From assembly GCA_025201865.1 (NCBI GenBank), contig MU602794.1, positions 1,759 through 24,518 of the forward strand: 22,760 nucleotides of DNA, written 5' to 3'. The translations under genes were made by a program, and so were the position numbers. Below are positions 7,835 through 15,654 of the stretch, piece by piece (the stretch's first letter is position 1; each line of letters opens with the position of its first letter). Origin of the DNA: Ramicandelaber brevisporus (Eukaryota > Kickxellomycota > Ramicandelaberales > Ramicandelaberaceae). The notes beneath the pieces were generated by a model. That model saw only the letters and a program-made list of their open reading frames with translations, made no database searches and had not been told where the DNA came from.

Positions 7835-9742
7835 ATGTCTCTGGCTGTTGCTTCCTACTCTTCTCCGTCGCAGTCGCCAACTGCAGCTGTTGGTGAGCGC
7901 GCTGACATCCACTTGACCACACCGTATGATCAGTTCGCAGCGACGACATCTACGGCTGCTGCTGCTGCTGGCCATGTTGTCTCGAGTGACGACGAAGCTG
8001 GGTTGGATTCTGCTCCTCCGTACCACCCATCTGATGAACCTGCTCCATTGTACTCTAGTGTCATATCTCCATCCCAACAGCAGCAACAGCAACAACAGCA
8101 GCGTCAGCAATCTACGTCTACATCCTCCGCCGCAGTTCCAACTCAGCCACCTCCAGTTGGTGCCAAACCCTCGCTGATTATCACTGTCCAGCACAATCCC
8201 GTCATCCTTTATGGCGATACCTCCGAGAGTACTGGCGCAACTCTTCGCGGTGCTCTGATTCTGTCAACCGGTCAAGCCATCAAAATGCGCTCGCTCGAAC
8301 TCCGCCTGCGTGGTGTTCAAATTCTCATTAATGACGCCAGCTTTGAAATGTCCAAAGAGGAAAAGAAGAAGTTCTTGACGCGCATCATCAATCTCACCAA
8401 GTCTCCAGTTATTGCTTCTGCCGCTGGCGAGGGTGGCACCGGTGGTGAGATTGCACCTGGCAACTACACGTTCCCGTTTGAGTTCCAGCTGCCTGGCACA
8501 AGTCCAGAAACAATCAACGTAGCTAAAGGCCGGATTGTTTACACGCTGCGTGCTACACTGGCTCGATCTGGTTTGCTGGCAAGAAACTTGGTGGCATCTC
8601 ACGATGTGACTGTGCTGCGATACACTAGCGACCACACAAGACTGCTGCGCCATCTCCGCGAAGTTAACAAGCGCAAGGTGCTGGTCCCAGGCGTGTTCCT
8701 GCGCGGCTCGGTTCCACAGGCTGCGTACGGCCCAGGTGAAACCATCAATCTGACTGTGCAGATTCTTGGTATGGATGACGAGCAGATCGAGAAACATCGT
8801 CACAAGTGGGAATCATCCAGTGGCAGCAACTCAGCCCACTTCTTTAGCGGTTCCTCTTCTGGTGGCGGTGGTGGTGGTGTTGCTGCTGCTGTGGGCGGCA
8901 ACGGCACGTCGACATCTGCGTCTAACACCAAGAAGATCAAGTCGTATCGTTTGCGTGTTGAGCTGGTCCAATTTGTGTCGTACCGCACTGATCAGAATCT
9001 TGCTGGCCGTGGTGGTGATGACGACGACTATCTCTTTTGGTCAAATGCCGTGATTGCCTCTACTGAGCTGCCGAACATTTCCATCCCAGTTGGCTACTCG
9101 CCTTATCAAACTGCCACCAACGTTGGCTACGATGAAATGAGATGCACTCTCACTGTCCCCGAGCAGACCCAGAGTGACTCCGTTAGTGAAGGCATCAATG
9201 TGCGCCACAAGGTTCTCATCAGAGCAATCGATGCTCGCTCTGGAGTGCTGATTGGCACCATTACTCCACGTGCCTCGTCGACAGCCCTGTCCCAAGGTGC
9301 GTCTCGCACCGGTACCAACACCTCCACTAGCGGTGTCCCCCACGCCATTCCAGCATCGACCACATCGTCTGGCCAAACTGTGAGCTCGACCGATTCTGTG
9401 TGGAAAAAGATGCTCGGTGACGCCAAAGAGATTGGACTTGGCGTTCCAGTGGCAATCATGCCGACATCATTTGTGGGTCAGCTGGATGTGCCGCCTGCCT
9501 ATGCCGGTGATGTCCTGCATTCGGCCACTGATGCACATGGATTCCCACTCGATGTCAAACGCCGCCCAGAAGAAGACGATGACGACGAAGAGGATATTGA
9601 CAATGATGATGACCTGACAAGCAATCCAAATGCAACGCCACCAAAGCCAGAAATGTCACAGGTTGACTCGCCACCAGCCAAGACCCCTTCCCCGCCACCT
9701 GCCACCGCAAAGCCAACGACCGCTACTCTTGTCGAAATCTAA
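7835..9742 (+). CDS. Arrestin-related trafficking adaptor (ART/alpha-arrestin) with a PPxY motif
   Basis: Alpha-arrestins bind plasma-membrane transporters and bring in a NEDD4/Rsp5-type ubiquitin ligase, leading to endocytosis. The start at 7835 (context ACAA-ATG) gives 635 residues. An upstream in-frame ATG at 7679 would add a spurious hydrophobic stretch read from CT-rich leader. The N-terminal 110 residues are disordered, with 9 Gln at 81-89. The arrestin N domain spans about 113-262 (FPFEFQLPGTSPETI, GRIVYTLRATLARSG). The arrestin C domain spans about 284-520 (GVFLRGSVPQAAYGPGE). It is interrupted by a Ser/Gly insertion (about 327-365). A canonical PPAY lies at 553-556 (9491-9502), after the arrestin fold as in yeast ARTs. 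Weaker APPY and APLY occur at 60-63 and 70-73. An acidic block and a Pro-rich end follow. Which transporter it serves cannot be inferred. Confidence 0.92.
   Translation: MSLAVASYSSPSQSPTAAVGERADIHLTTPYDQFAATTSTAAAAAGHVVSSDDEAGLDSAPPYHPSDEPAPLYSSVISPSQQQQQQQQQRQQSTSTSSAAVPTQPPPVGAKPSLIITVQHNPVILYGDTSESTGATLRGALILSTGQAIKMRSLELRLRGVQILINDASFEMSKEEKKKFLTRIINLTKSPVIASAAGEGGTGGEIAPGNYTFPFEFQLPGTSPETINVAKGRIVYTLRATLARSGLLARNLVASHDVTVLRYTSDHTRLLRHLREVNKRKVLVPGVFLRGSVPQAAYGPGETINLTVQILGMDDEQIEKHRHKWESSSGSNSAHFFSGSSSGGGGGGVAAAVGGNGTSTSASNTKKIKSYRLRVELVQFVSYRTDQNLAGRGGDDDDYLFWSNAVIASTELPNISIPVGYSPYQTATNVGYDEMRCTLTVPEQTQSDSVSEGINVRHKVLIRAIDARSGVLIGTITPRASSTALSQGASRTGTNTSTSGVPHAIPASTTSSGQTVSSTDSVWKKMLGDAKEIGLGVPVAIMPTSFVGQLDVPPAYAGDVLHSATDAHGFPLDVKRRPEEDDDDEEDIDNDDDLTSNPNATPPKPEMSQVDSPPAKTPSPPPATAKPTTATLVEI
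8075..8101 (+). repeat. CAA/CAG microsatellite encoding 9 Gln
   Basis: Residues 81-89 of the arrestin, in its disordered N-terminal region. The tract is made of mixed CAA and CAG codons. Confidence 0.85.
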
Positions 9743-9837
9743 CTTAACTTAACCTTTGAATTGTTCCTTCTCTCTCTTTTTTTTCTATAAGTTCTACTTT
9801 CCACTGAATGAAATGAAAAAACACAACAATAGTTAAA

Positions 9838-9843
9838 ATTAAA
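9838..9843 (+). terminator. ATTAAA poly(A)-like signal for the arrestin gene
   Basis: It lies about 95 bases after the arrestin stop and 25 bases before the convergent DSK2 stop. Cleavage downstream of it would make the two transcripts overlap. This is a positional assignment only. Confidence 0.35.
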
Positions 9844-9867
9844 TGGGTGGATAGTTAGAGATTGGAT

Positions 9868-11079
9868 TTAGTAAGGATGAGAAAGAAGCCAATCGACAGC
9901 CGCATGAACATTGCCGCCAGTGGCCACCAGAGCCCGCAAGTTCTGGTCACGATCAAAGAAGCCCATCTCAACGAGAGTGTTCACTTGGTCTGCATATCGC
10001 TCAGCAGGTGGAACAGTAGACTGAGCTGCGCCTGCACCTGCACCACCGGCTGTCGCTGCTGCTGCTGCTGCTCCTGGTCCTCCAAAGCCACCAAGACCAG
10101 GGAAGCCACCAAACATTGCTGGATCAAATAACCCGCCAAATCCGCCTGCCCCTGCACCTGCGCCTGCTCCGGCACCACCACCTGCACCGCCAGTTACATC
10201 AGCTCCAGCGCCGGTATCGGCGGCTCTGGCACCAGGGTTGTTTTGTCTCATAGCCATCATGAATCGCATAACTTCAGGGCTCATCATCATGCGCATCAGT
10301 TCAGGATTACGAATCATACTGCGCATCTCGGGAGTCAATTGACCGGCAGTGCCTGGATTCATTGCAGCCAGTGCTTCAAAGGCATCTGGATTCTCAATCA
10401 GATTATTGAGAGCCTGCTGGAACATTGGGTTTTCCGTCATCCGGCTCATCGTTTCGTAATCCATGTCAGCTGCGCGCATTCCGCCTGGTCCAAAGGCACC
10501 AGCACCGCCGAGGGCTGCCAATGGGTCTCCGCCGCCAAAGCCACCAAGTCCGCCGAGGGCAGCGAATGGGTCAGCGCCTGCACCGCCAGCAGCAGCGCCA
10601 GCACCGGCACCGGCGCCAAGACCGCCCAAACCCAATGCCGCGAGGTATGGATTCTGAGCCGGGTTACCAAGTGGACCAGCCGGTGGGTTAGCGCCTGCTG
10701 ATGGAGCAAGACCGGGAATTGGATCTGTGTTTGGTCCGCCAGCTGCGGTGGTCGCCGGTGCAGTCGTGGCCGCTGGAGCCGGAGCCGGAGCCGAAGCTGG
10801 AGCCGCTGTCGAGGCCGCTGCTGTTGAAGCAGATGCAGCCGCTGGAACGGCACGCTTCACCATATGCACCTGATGGCCGCTGACAATCTTGTACTGCTTC
10901 AGCTGATCCTGGTCCTTCAGCATCCGGCCGGCGTAAATAAGGCGCTGGGCTTCGGGTGGAGCGTCAGGAACCTTCTCGTGAACGAGTTGCTTCAGCTGCT
11001 CAACGGTTCCCTCGGCCAGATCGACCTGGACCGCGATGGTGCTGCCGTTCTGCAGCTTGATGTTAATCGTGTCGCTCAT
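9868..11079 (-). CDS. DSK2: Ubiquilin/DSK2-type proteasome shuttle factor (UBL-STI1-UBA)
   Basis: Shuttle factors bind polyubiquitinated proteins through a UBA domain and the proteasome through a UBL domain. They also act with Cdc48/UFD1 in ER-associated degradation. It has 403 residues. The UBL spans about 1-76 ([41 protein letters not shown]). A Pro/Ala linker (78-145) is followed by Gly/Ala-rich repeats. An STI1 segment occupies about 211-280 ([31 protein letters not shown]), and another Gly/Ala region follows. The C-terminal UBA is at about 359-403 ([28 protein letters not shown]). The order and length fit yeast Dsk2 and human ubiquilins, here with one clear STI1 region. The last codon before the stop is Tyr. 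It lies 125 bp from the arrestin stop (convergent) and has 183 bp upstream, holding a CA repeat and its promoter. Confidence 0.97.
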   Translation of the reverse strand: MSDTINIKLQNGSTIAVQVDLAEGTVEQLKQLVHEKVPDAPPEAQRLIYAGRMLKDQDQLKQYKIVSGHQVHMVKRAVPAAASASTAAASTAAPASAPAPAPAATTAPATTAAGGPNTDPIPGLAPSAGANPPAGPLGNPAQNPYLAALGLGGLGAGAGAGAAAGGAGADPFAALGGLGGFGGGDPLAALGGAGAFGPGGMRAADMDYETMSRMTENPMFQQALNNLIENPDAFEALAAMNPGTAGQLTPEMRSMIRNPELMRMMMSPEVMRFMMAMRQNNPGARAADTGAGADVTGGAGGGAGAGAGAGAGGFGGLFDPAMFGGFPGLGGFGGPGAAAAAATAGGAGAGAAQSTVPPAERYADQVNTLVEMGFFDRDQNLRALVATGGNVHAAVDWLLSHPY

Positions 11080-11188
11080 AGCCTCTTCTTTCGCGAATAG
11101 GTATTATGTATTGTATTGAAGTTGTTCTCAGCGGAGGACAAGTCAAGTTGAGTCGAACCATAGTGGTACGTGGCTCATGTGGCAACAG

Positions 11189-11210
11189 CACACACACACA
11201 CACACACACA
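11189..11210 (+). repeat. (CA)11 microsatellite in the DSK2 upstream region
   Basis: Eleven CA dinucleotides lie in the 183-bp gap between DSK2 and the metaxin-like gene, about 110 bases upstream of the DSK2 start. Confidence 0.9.
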
Positions 11211-11262
11211 TGCCTGCCAATAAAAAAACCAACAACAAAACCAACAAAAGTAACCAGAGGAT

Positions 11263-12276
11263 TTAGTTGAAATAGGCTTCTAGAATGTTCTTAGAGTGTT
11301 TGATCAGACCCGGTCGATAGCTCGTATCAGAATCACTGTGCGTGACATGCGCACTGCCCAAGAGTCTAGCCTTCAGCTCATTGCTCACGGTGGGCAGCGT
11401 CAGTATCAAATGAATGCATGCAAACACAGCAGCATCCAAAGCAGTCGGATGAGAAGAATCCATGAACCACTGAGTCGACGAGTCTTGCAGTAGCTTCTCC
11501 AATGCAATAACAGCTTCAGTCGCGCCAAAGTAGAGATCATCCTTATTGACGAGCCGACCAGGCTGTCTTGATGCAATGTCCTCAACCACTTCCTGGTGAT
11601 GGCGACTGACAACCATTGGCGCTACAATCAGCGAGTGCAGATAGCTTGGTGCTTCATCCGGGTTTGTTGAGGTTGAAGCATACAGTGGAGCAATGATGGC
11701 ACGGTTGCTTAGCTCACACCACAAGTGATACAGCACAGCGGGTCTCAACTTCGTGTCAACCAGAGCTAAGTATGCAACCATTCTGCTTTTCACGCTGGCA
11801 TCCGTCGGCAATGGCTGCAGACTGGTAGTGGAATTCGATAGAATATGCGAGAAGATGTCATTATACGGTAGCCATGATACACCCTGCTTCTTTTCCTTGT
11901 CTTCTGACTTGGGTACAGCCAGGAACGGCAGTCGCCCATTTGGTGACATTTCTGGCTCGTTGCATGGTTCAATTCTCAAGCTGACGTTGCAGAACTTTGC
12001 CAATGCAATAATCTTCAAGCAATCCACATCAAATGTCGGCGCACTGTTGTCGCTGGTGTTATTGGTGCATCCGTAGCAGTATAGCGTCGGCTCGTTGATC
12101 TCGTCGGGGACAAACGTTGCAGGAATCACGTGCCACGGAAACTGAGCCATAGTGTCAGACCACTTCTTCCGTACATTGTTTACGAACCGGTCAACTGCAT
12201 TCGCACTCTGTTGCTGTTGTTGTTGCTGTTGCTGCTGTTGCTCAACCTCCGGCTTCTCGCTTGTTGTCGTTGTCAT
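11263..12276 (-). CDS. Metaxin/SAM37-like protein of the mitochondrial outer membrane
   Basis: Metaxins and Sam37 are GST-fold subunits of the sorting and assembly machinery that inserts beta-barrel proteins. The start at 12276 gives 337 residues. The longer frame back to 12444 runs into the divergent TANGO2 gene and is unlikely. A polyQ of 11 lies at 13-23. The GST-N/Tom37-like half covers about 45-145 (TLYCYGC, DVDCLKIIALAKFCNVSL, MSPNGRLPFLAVP; the S-x-G-x-x-P-F segment is typical). The helical C half covers about 165-335 (KDDLYFGATEAVIALEKLL, HPTALDAAVFACIHLIL, HSKNILEAYF). I see no C-terminal membrane span, so it is probably peripheral. Metaxin-1/SAM37, metaxin-2/SAM35 and the related FAXC group share this fold, and I do not choose between them. 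An alternative start is the Met at 12150, just before the domain. Confidence 0.82.
   Translation of the reverse strand: MTTTTSEKPEVEQQQQQQQQQQQSANAVDRFVNNVRKKWSDTMAQFPWHVIPATFVPDEINEPTLYCYGCTNNTSDNSAPTFDVDCLKIIALAKFCNVSLRIEPCNEPEMSPNGRLPFLAVPKSEDKEKKQGVSWLPYNDIFSHILSNSTTSLQPLPTDASVKSRMVAYLALVDTKLRPAVLYHLWCELSNRAIIAPLYASTSTNPDEAPSYLHSLIVAPMVVSRHHQEVVEDIASRQPGRLVNKDDLYFGATEAVIALEKLLQDSSTQWFMDSSHPTALDAAVFACIHLILTLPTVSNELKARLLGSAHVTHSDSDTSYRPGLIKHSKNILEAYFN
12208..12240 (-). repeat. CAA/CAG microsatellite encoding 11 Gln
   Basis: Encodes residues 13-23 of the metaxin-like protein. It lies only 36 bases inside the start, at the edge of the compact divergent promoter. Confidence 0.85.
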
Positions 12277-12337
12277 CCTCGCGTACTTGCTTCGTATTTT
12301 TTTAATACAAACTTTATTTTTGCTTGGTGGAGCGAAG
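12277..12337. promoter_or_regulatory. 61-bp bidirectional promoter between the metaxin-like gene and TANGO2
   Basis: Only 61 bases separate the two divergent start codons. The centre is A/T-rich (a T run, then AATACAAACTTTATTTTTG). Both transcripts must have very short leaders, or their promoters must extend into each other's coding sequence. No clear TATA box or known activator site stands out. Confidence 0.65.
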
Positions 12338-13276
12338 ATGTGTCTAGTCATCTGGCGGCTTGACAAGTGTAACAATACCAGTGCTGGTGGAAGCACTGAG
12401 CGGTATCGACTGACTGTGCTCTCAAACCGAGATGAGTATCTCAATCGTCCCGTTAAAGAACCACATTGGTGGTCAACTGGAATTCATGCAGACGCTGTGA
12501 GTCAAGCACATTCTCAGCCTGGCTCAGAGAAGGAGGATGATGATGTATGGGCGCCACTGGATATGGGGCATCCGACGCATGGCACTTGGATTGGAATCAC
12601 AAAGTCTGGTCGATTTGCATTCGTTACAAACGTTCGTGGTCAACATCGTCCATATGATGCACCTCGCCAGCAATCAAGGGGCGATTTAGTCAAACTGTTC
12701 TTGCTGCATCAAAAGAATGCCGACACTGGCAAAGTGATGGATGTGAGAGAGTATTTGGAGTGGGCGGGTCGAGTGTACAAAGACGCCGACGGATTCAATC
12801 TGGTTTGCGGCAATGTTGTAACAGCCGAGATGGGATATATAACAAACAAAGGTCCGTTGGCTGATGGCGTCAGGATGCTTGAGCTCGATCAGACCTATGT
12901 ACTATCGAATGCTGACATTGACAGCAGCTGGTGGAGAATGCGCCGCGGTAGAGAACTCTTTGACAACGTAGTCTGTCGGTCGCAGCAAGATGGAGAGGAA
13001 TGCGCCGATGAAGAGAAGTTATTTGAGCTCCTGCGTGATACTGTGCCATGCTCCACAGTCATCGATTACTCGTCTGTCGATGCTATCCCAGTGTGTTTAC
13101 CGCCTGTTGATCTGCCGCTGGGCAAGTATGGCACTCGCACTAGCACTGTTATTCAGTATTCACCCGATGGTGAGATGAAATATACTGCCAAGAGCGTGTT
13201 CCTTGACACGGAGCCAGGTCTTACAGCTGTTGCCAAGGAGAAGTCTATTTGTAAATTCAAAGTTTTGGATAAGTAG
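12338..13276 (+). CDS. TANGO2: TANGO2 (NRDE family) protein
   Basis: TANGO2 is a conserved protein of Golgi, cytosol and mitochondria; its loss in people causes metabolic crises, and roles in haem or lipid handling have been proposed. The start at 12338 gives 312 residues. It is fixed by the family's invariant beginning, Met-Cys (here MCLVIWRLD), and the NRDE signature SNRDEYLNRP at 29-38. The family has an Ntn-hydrolase-like fold, with Cys2 the presumed nucleophile. Further typical strings are HGTWIGITKSGRFAFVTNVR, with GFNLVCGN in the middle and GKYGTRTSTVI near the end. The frame is open upstream to 12152, but that part is antisense to the metaxin polyQ and reads as poly-Cys. Human TANGO2 is about 276 residues, so this copy carries modest insertions. 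It converges on the helicase with 63 bp between stop codons. Confidence 0.95.
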   Translation: MCLVIWRLDKCNNTSAGGSTERYRLTVLSNRDEYLNRPVKEPHWWSTGIHADAVSQAHSQPGSEKEDDDVWAPLDMGHPTHGTWIGITKSGRFAFVTNVRGQHRPYDAPRQQSRGDLVKLFLLHQKNADTGKVMDVREYLEWAGRVYKDADGFNLVCGNVVTAEMGYITNKGPLADGVRMLELDQTYVLSNADIDSSWWRMRRGRELFDNVVCRSQQDGEECADEEKLFELLRDTVPCSTVIDYSSVDAIPVCLPPVDLPLGKYGTRTSTVIQYSPDGEMKYTAKSVFLDTEPGLTAVAKEKSICKFKVLDK

Positions 13277-13309
13277 TCGCTGCCCTGTAGAACAATTAGT
13301 ATAAACCCT

Positions 13310-13319
13310 TTTATTTATT
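13310..13319 (-). terminator. Two overlapping AATAAA signals for the helicase gene
   Basis: On the minus strand two overlapping AATAAA hexamers lie 21-33 bases after the helicase stop, in the 63-bp gap before the TANGO2 stop. Confidence 0.5.
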
Positions 13320-13339
13320 TTTTTAAACATTTATCATTA

Positions 13340-15358
13340 TTATTGGGATGAATAAACCTTCTTTTGTGGTAATGGTTCTGGTGGTGAAGACAGACCAGAG
13401 CGCAGAGCTTGTCTTGCAGCAATTATATCTGCCACCGTTTGCATTCTACGATCTCTGGATGACTCGTCTTTTGGTGCTGAGGCTGATGTTTCCGTAGGCT
13501 CGGCCGGTGTTAATGAAGATGTTGGCGCCTCGGTCTCGGGGTCGAGATCAGCGTAGCGATGTTTCCTCCGGCCAAACGCACCCTTGTTGCCGAATGCCTC
13601 TGTTAATGGACCCTTAGTGGTAGTCGAGCCCACTGATCGCATCGTACTCACACGAATGGCATTGGCCAGTGGCTTGTCACGCTCGCCAACCAGGTTCACC
13701 AGTGTGCCTTCTCTTCCAGCACGAGATGTACGACCCGCACGATGCAGGTATTGGGGAGCATTGTCCGCAAAGTCGGCCTGGATGACGTACTTTACACCAG
13801 GCAGATCAATGCCACGAGCTAGCACGTCAGTTGCAACAACAATCGTGGTCAAGTGGCTATCAGCGGATGAAGCACGGCGCAGAAGATGGTTCAGCGCGTC
13901 ACTGCGTTCCTTGGCGCCAATGTCAGAGTGGAAGAGAATCGGTGCCGCGAGCGATGCAGAGTGTTCGGAGGCTGCTTTGCTGACGGTGGAAAAGTACCGC
14001 TGAGCATCGGCAGTCTTGTTGGCAAAGACAAGAACAATTGAGCCACGCTCAGATGCATCTAGTTTGGCAAGACTATTAATCTGCGAAACGAGCGCACGCT
14101 TGCGAGCTTCATCTTCCAGTTTGGACAGTAACTCCACGCGGCTATCAGTCTCGGCATTATTTTGGATTGGCTCATCTTCATTAACTGATTCTGACGCAGT
14201 TGCAGTTGCAGTTGCAGTTGCAGTTGGTTTGGATTTGCCCTTTGACTTTGACTTGCTGCTGCTGTTCTTTGCTTTACTCAACTCCTTGTCTAACGTAGCC
14301 AATGATGTCTTTTCTTCGTCTGTCAGCCAATCCTGCAGTAATAAAAACCGTTCCTGAAGAGTTGCGGCTGGAGCGTGAGCACCTTTACTCCTGAGCACAA
14401 CCATGTCTGGGTAATATCGTTGCAATGTCATCAACAGTGGGGTTTTAACTGACCTGGCTGAATCTGCAAATATGGTTGCACCAACAAATATGTTTTGTCG
14501 GAATCCCTGCCCAAGTCCATTTGATGCTGATGTTGCTGATGTTGCTGATGTTGACACTATTGTTGATGGATCTCGATTGTTACTCCGTCTTGATCTGTAT
14601 GATGCACTGGGCGATTGACCACTTGGCAGCAGTGATTTCCTAGTTGCCATTAGTATATTCTGAGTAACTGAACCGAATGCTGCAGATAACAAAATGTCAG
14701 CCTCATCCAGAATTACAAACTGAGTGCAGACGAGTGCATCATTCATGAGTGATTTGAGGAATGCTGGCTTGAGTTGTGGCAGGATGGCTGTTGGTGTACC
14801 AACAAAGAGTGGAATCGGCGTGGTTGAGGCTGATGAAGCTGCTGAAGATGCCGCTTTAGTCTTACCCAATGTGTAAAGATACGCAGTTTCCGTAATTGGC
14901 ATAAAGTCGGGACTGCCAACTTCCCGAATGACATTTGCAACTTGCCATGCCAACTCCTTTGTGGGAACAATGATAATGCCTGCTGGTCCGGCTGGTGTTC
15001 CATCTGCAGTGTACTTTGGCAACATCCCCGAGTCTCTCATTGTCAGCAATCGTGTCATCATTGGCAGCAGATATCCAAGAGTCTTGCCAGAACCTGCCTC
15101 TGCTAAACAGGCAGCCGATGTCCCCAGCAGCAAATGAGGCATCATCAGCGACTGTGCAGGCAGAGGTGATTGCAATCCGCGCATCTCCAGTCGCTCGGCA
15201 AGTACAGGCGATATGCCCATTTCTGACCAGGTTGACTGAAAACGCACAATCGATAGTCCGCGCAAAGAAGATCTCCGAAGCAAATAAAGCGGCAATGCAG
15301 ATGTCGCTATCCCCGGCTGTGCTACTCGAGTAGCCGCTAACGTCGCCAGCAAGGTCAT
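13340..15358 (-). CDS. Mitochondrial DEAD-box RNA helicase, MRH4/DDX28-like
   Basis: Probably an ATP-dependent RNA helicase for mitochondrial ribosome assembly, by analogy with yeast Mrh4 and human DDX28. It has 672 residues. The first 40 are hydrophobic/Arg/Ser without acids, a mitochondrial presequence. Motifs in order: Q motif Gln69 (LPAQS); I AEAGSGKT 86-93; Ia PTKELA 132-137; Ib VGTPTAIL; II DEAD 218-221; III GAT 293-295 where most members have SAT; IV VLVFANK; V TDVLARGIDLPG 510-521; VI HRAGRTSRAGR 539-549. Two insertions break the core: a Ser-rich one after motif II (about 242-280) and a Lys/Ser plus Thr-Ala one (about 360-400) between the RecA lobes. The tail (about 570-672) is disordered, Ser/Glu-rich. 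The start is the first Met after a TATATAG element in the upstream DNA. The family is certain; orthology to MRH4 is an inference from targeting and divergence. Confidence 0.9.
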   Translation of the reverse strand: MTLLATLAATRVAQPGIATSALPLYLLRRSSLRGLSIVRFQSTWSEMGISPVLAERLEMRGLQSPLPAQSLMMPHLLLGTSAACLAEAGSGKTLGYLLPMMTRLLTMRDSGMLPKYTADGTPAGPAGIIIVPTKELAWQVANVIREVGSPDFMPITETAYLYTLGKTKAASSAASSASTTPIPLFVGTPTAILPQLKPAFLKSLMNDALVCTQFVILDEADILLSAAFGSVTQNILMATRKSLLPSGQSPSASYRSRRSNNRDPSTIVSTSATSATSASNGLGQGFRQNIFVGATIFADSARSVKTPLLMTLQRYYPDMVVLRSKGAHAPAATLQERFLLLQDWLTDEEKTSLATLDKELSKAKNSSSKSKSKGKSKPTATATATATASESVNEDEPIQNNAETDSRVELLSKLEDEARKRALVSQINSLAKLDASERGSIVLVFANKTADAQRYFSTVSKAASEHSASLAAPILFHSDIGAKERSDALNHLLRRASSADSHLTTIVVATDVLARGIDLPGVKYVIQADFADNAPQYLHRAGRTSRAGREGTLVNLVGERDKPLANAIRVSTMRSVGSTTTKGPLTEAFGNKGAFGRRKHRYADLDPETEAPTSSLTPAEPTETSASAPKDESSRDRRMQTVADIIAARQALRSGLSSPPEPLPQKKVYSSQ
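13351..13356 (+). terminator. AATAAA signal for TANGO2, inside the antisense helicase coding end
   Basis: The only canonical plus-strand AATAAA soon after the TANGO2 stop (75 bases on) falls within the last codons of the convergent helicase gene. If it is used, the two mRNAs overlap tail to tail. Confidence 0.45.
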
Positions 15359-15654
15359 GTGACGCTCTCTATATAGATCAAGTCCTGCTCCTCTTGCGTA
15401 TTTTTTATTGTTAAAAGGTTCAAAACTTTTCAGTGGATGTTTGCGCGTTCTGAACTAGTTGACGATTTGCACCACACACAGACAAACACATATACAGGCA
15501 GACAGACACACATACACTGCACAGCAATCAACAAACAACTCATCAGACCGACACTGACTGATTGATATCAAACAAAATCCAGAAAAGGTAGCACGACAAG
15601 AGCGTGACAAGCCGTAGTCAAGAGAAGGAAAGAGAAGAGAAGGGAAAGAAGTAG
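15359..15654. other. Divergent promoter region between the helicase and the coiled-coil protein
   Basis: Nearly 300 bases between two divergent starts. The plus strand is rich in CA/GA-type sequence (many ACACA and CAGACA steps at 15470-15520) and turns purine-rich just before the ATG at 15655. A TATATAG lies on the minus strand about 12-20 bases before the helicase start. No gene or RNA is visible. Confidence 0.5.

Noticed and set aside
12152-12337. TANGO2 start at 12152
   Set aside because: It would overlap the metaxin coding sequence and add a poly-Cys run that is simply the antisense of polyQ. The family begins with Met-Cys, which fixes 12338.
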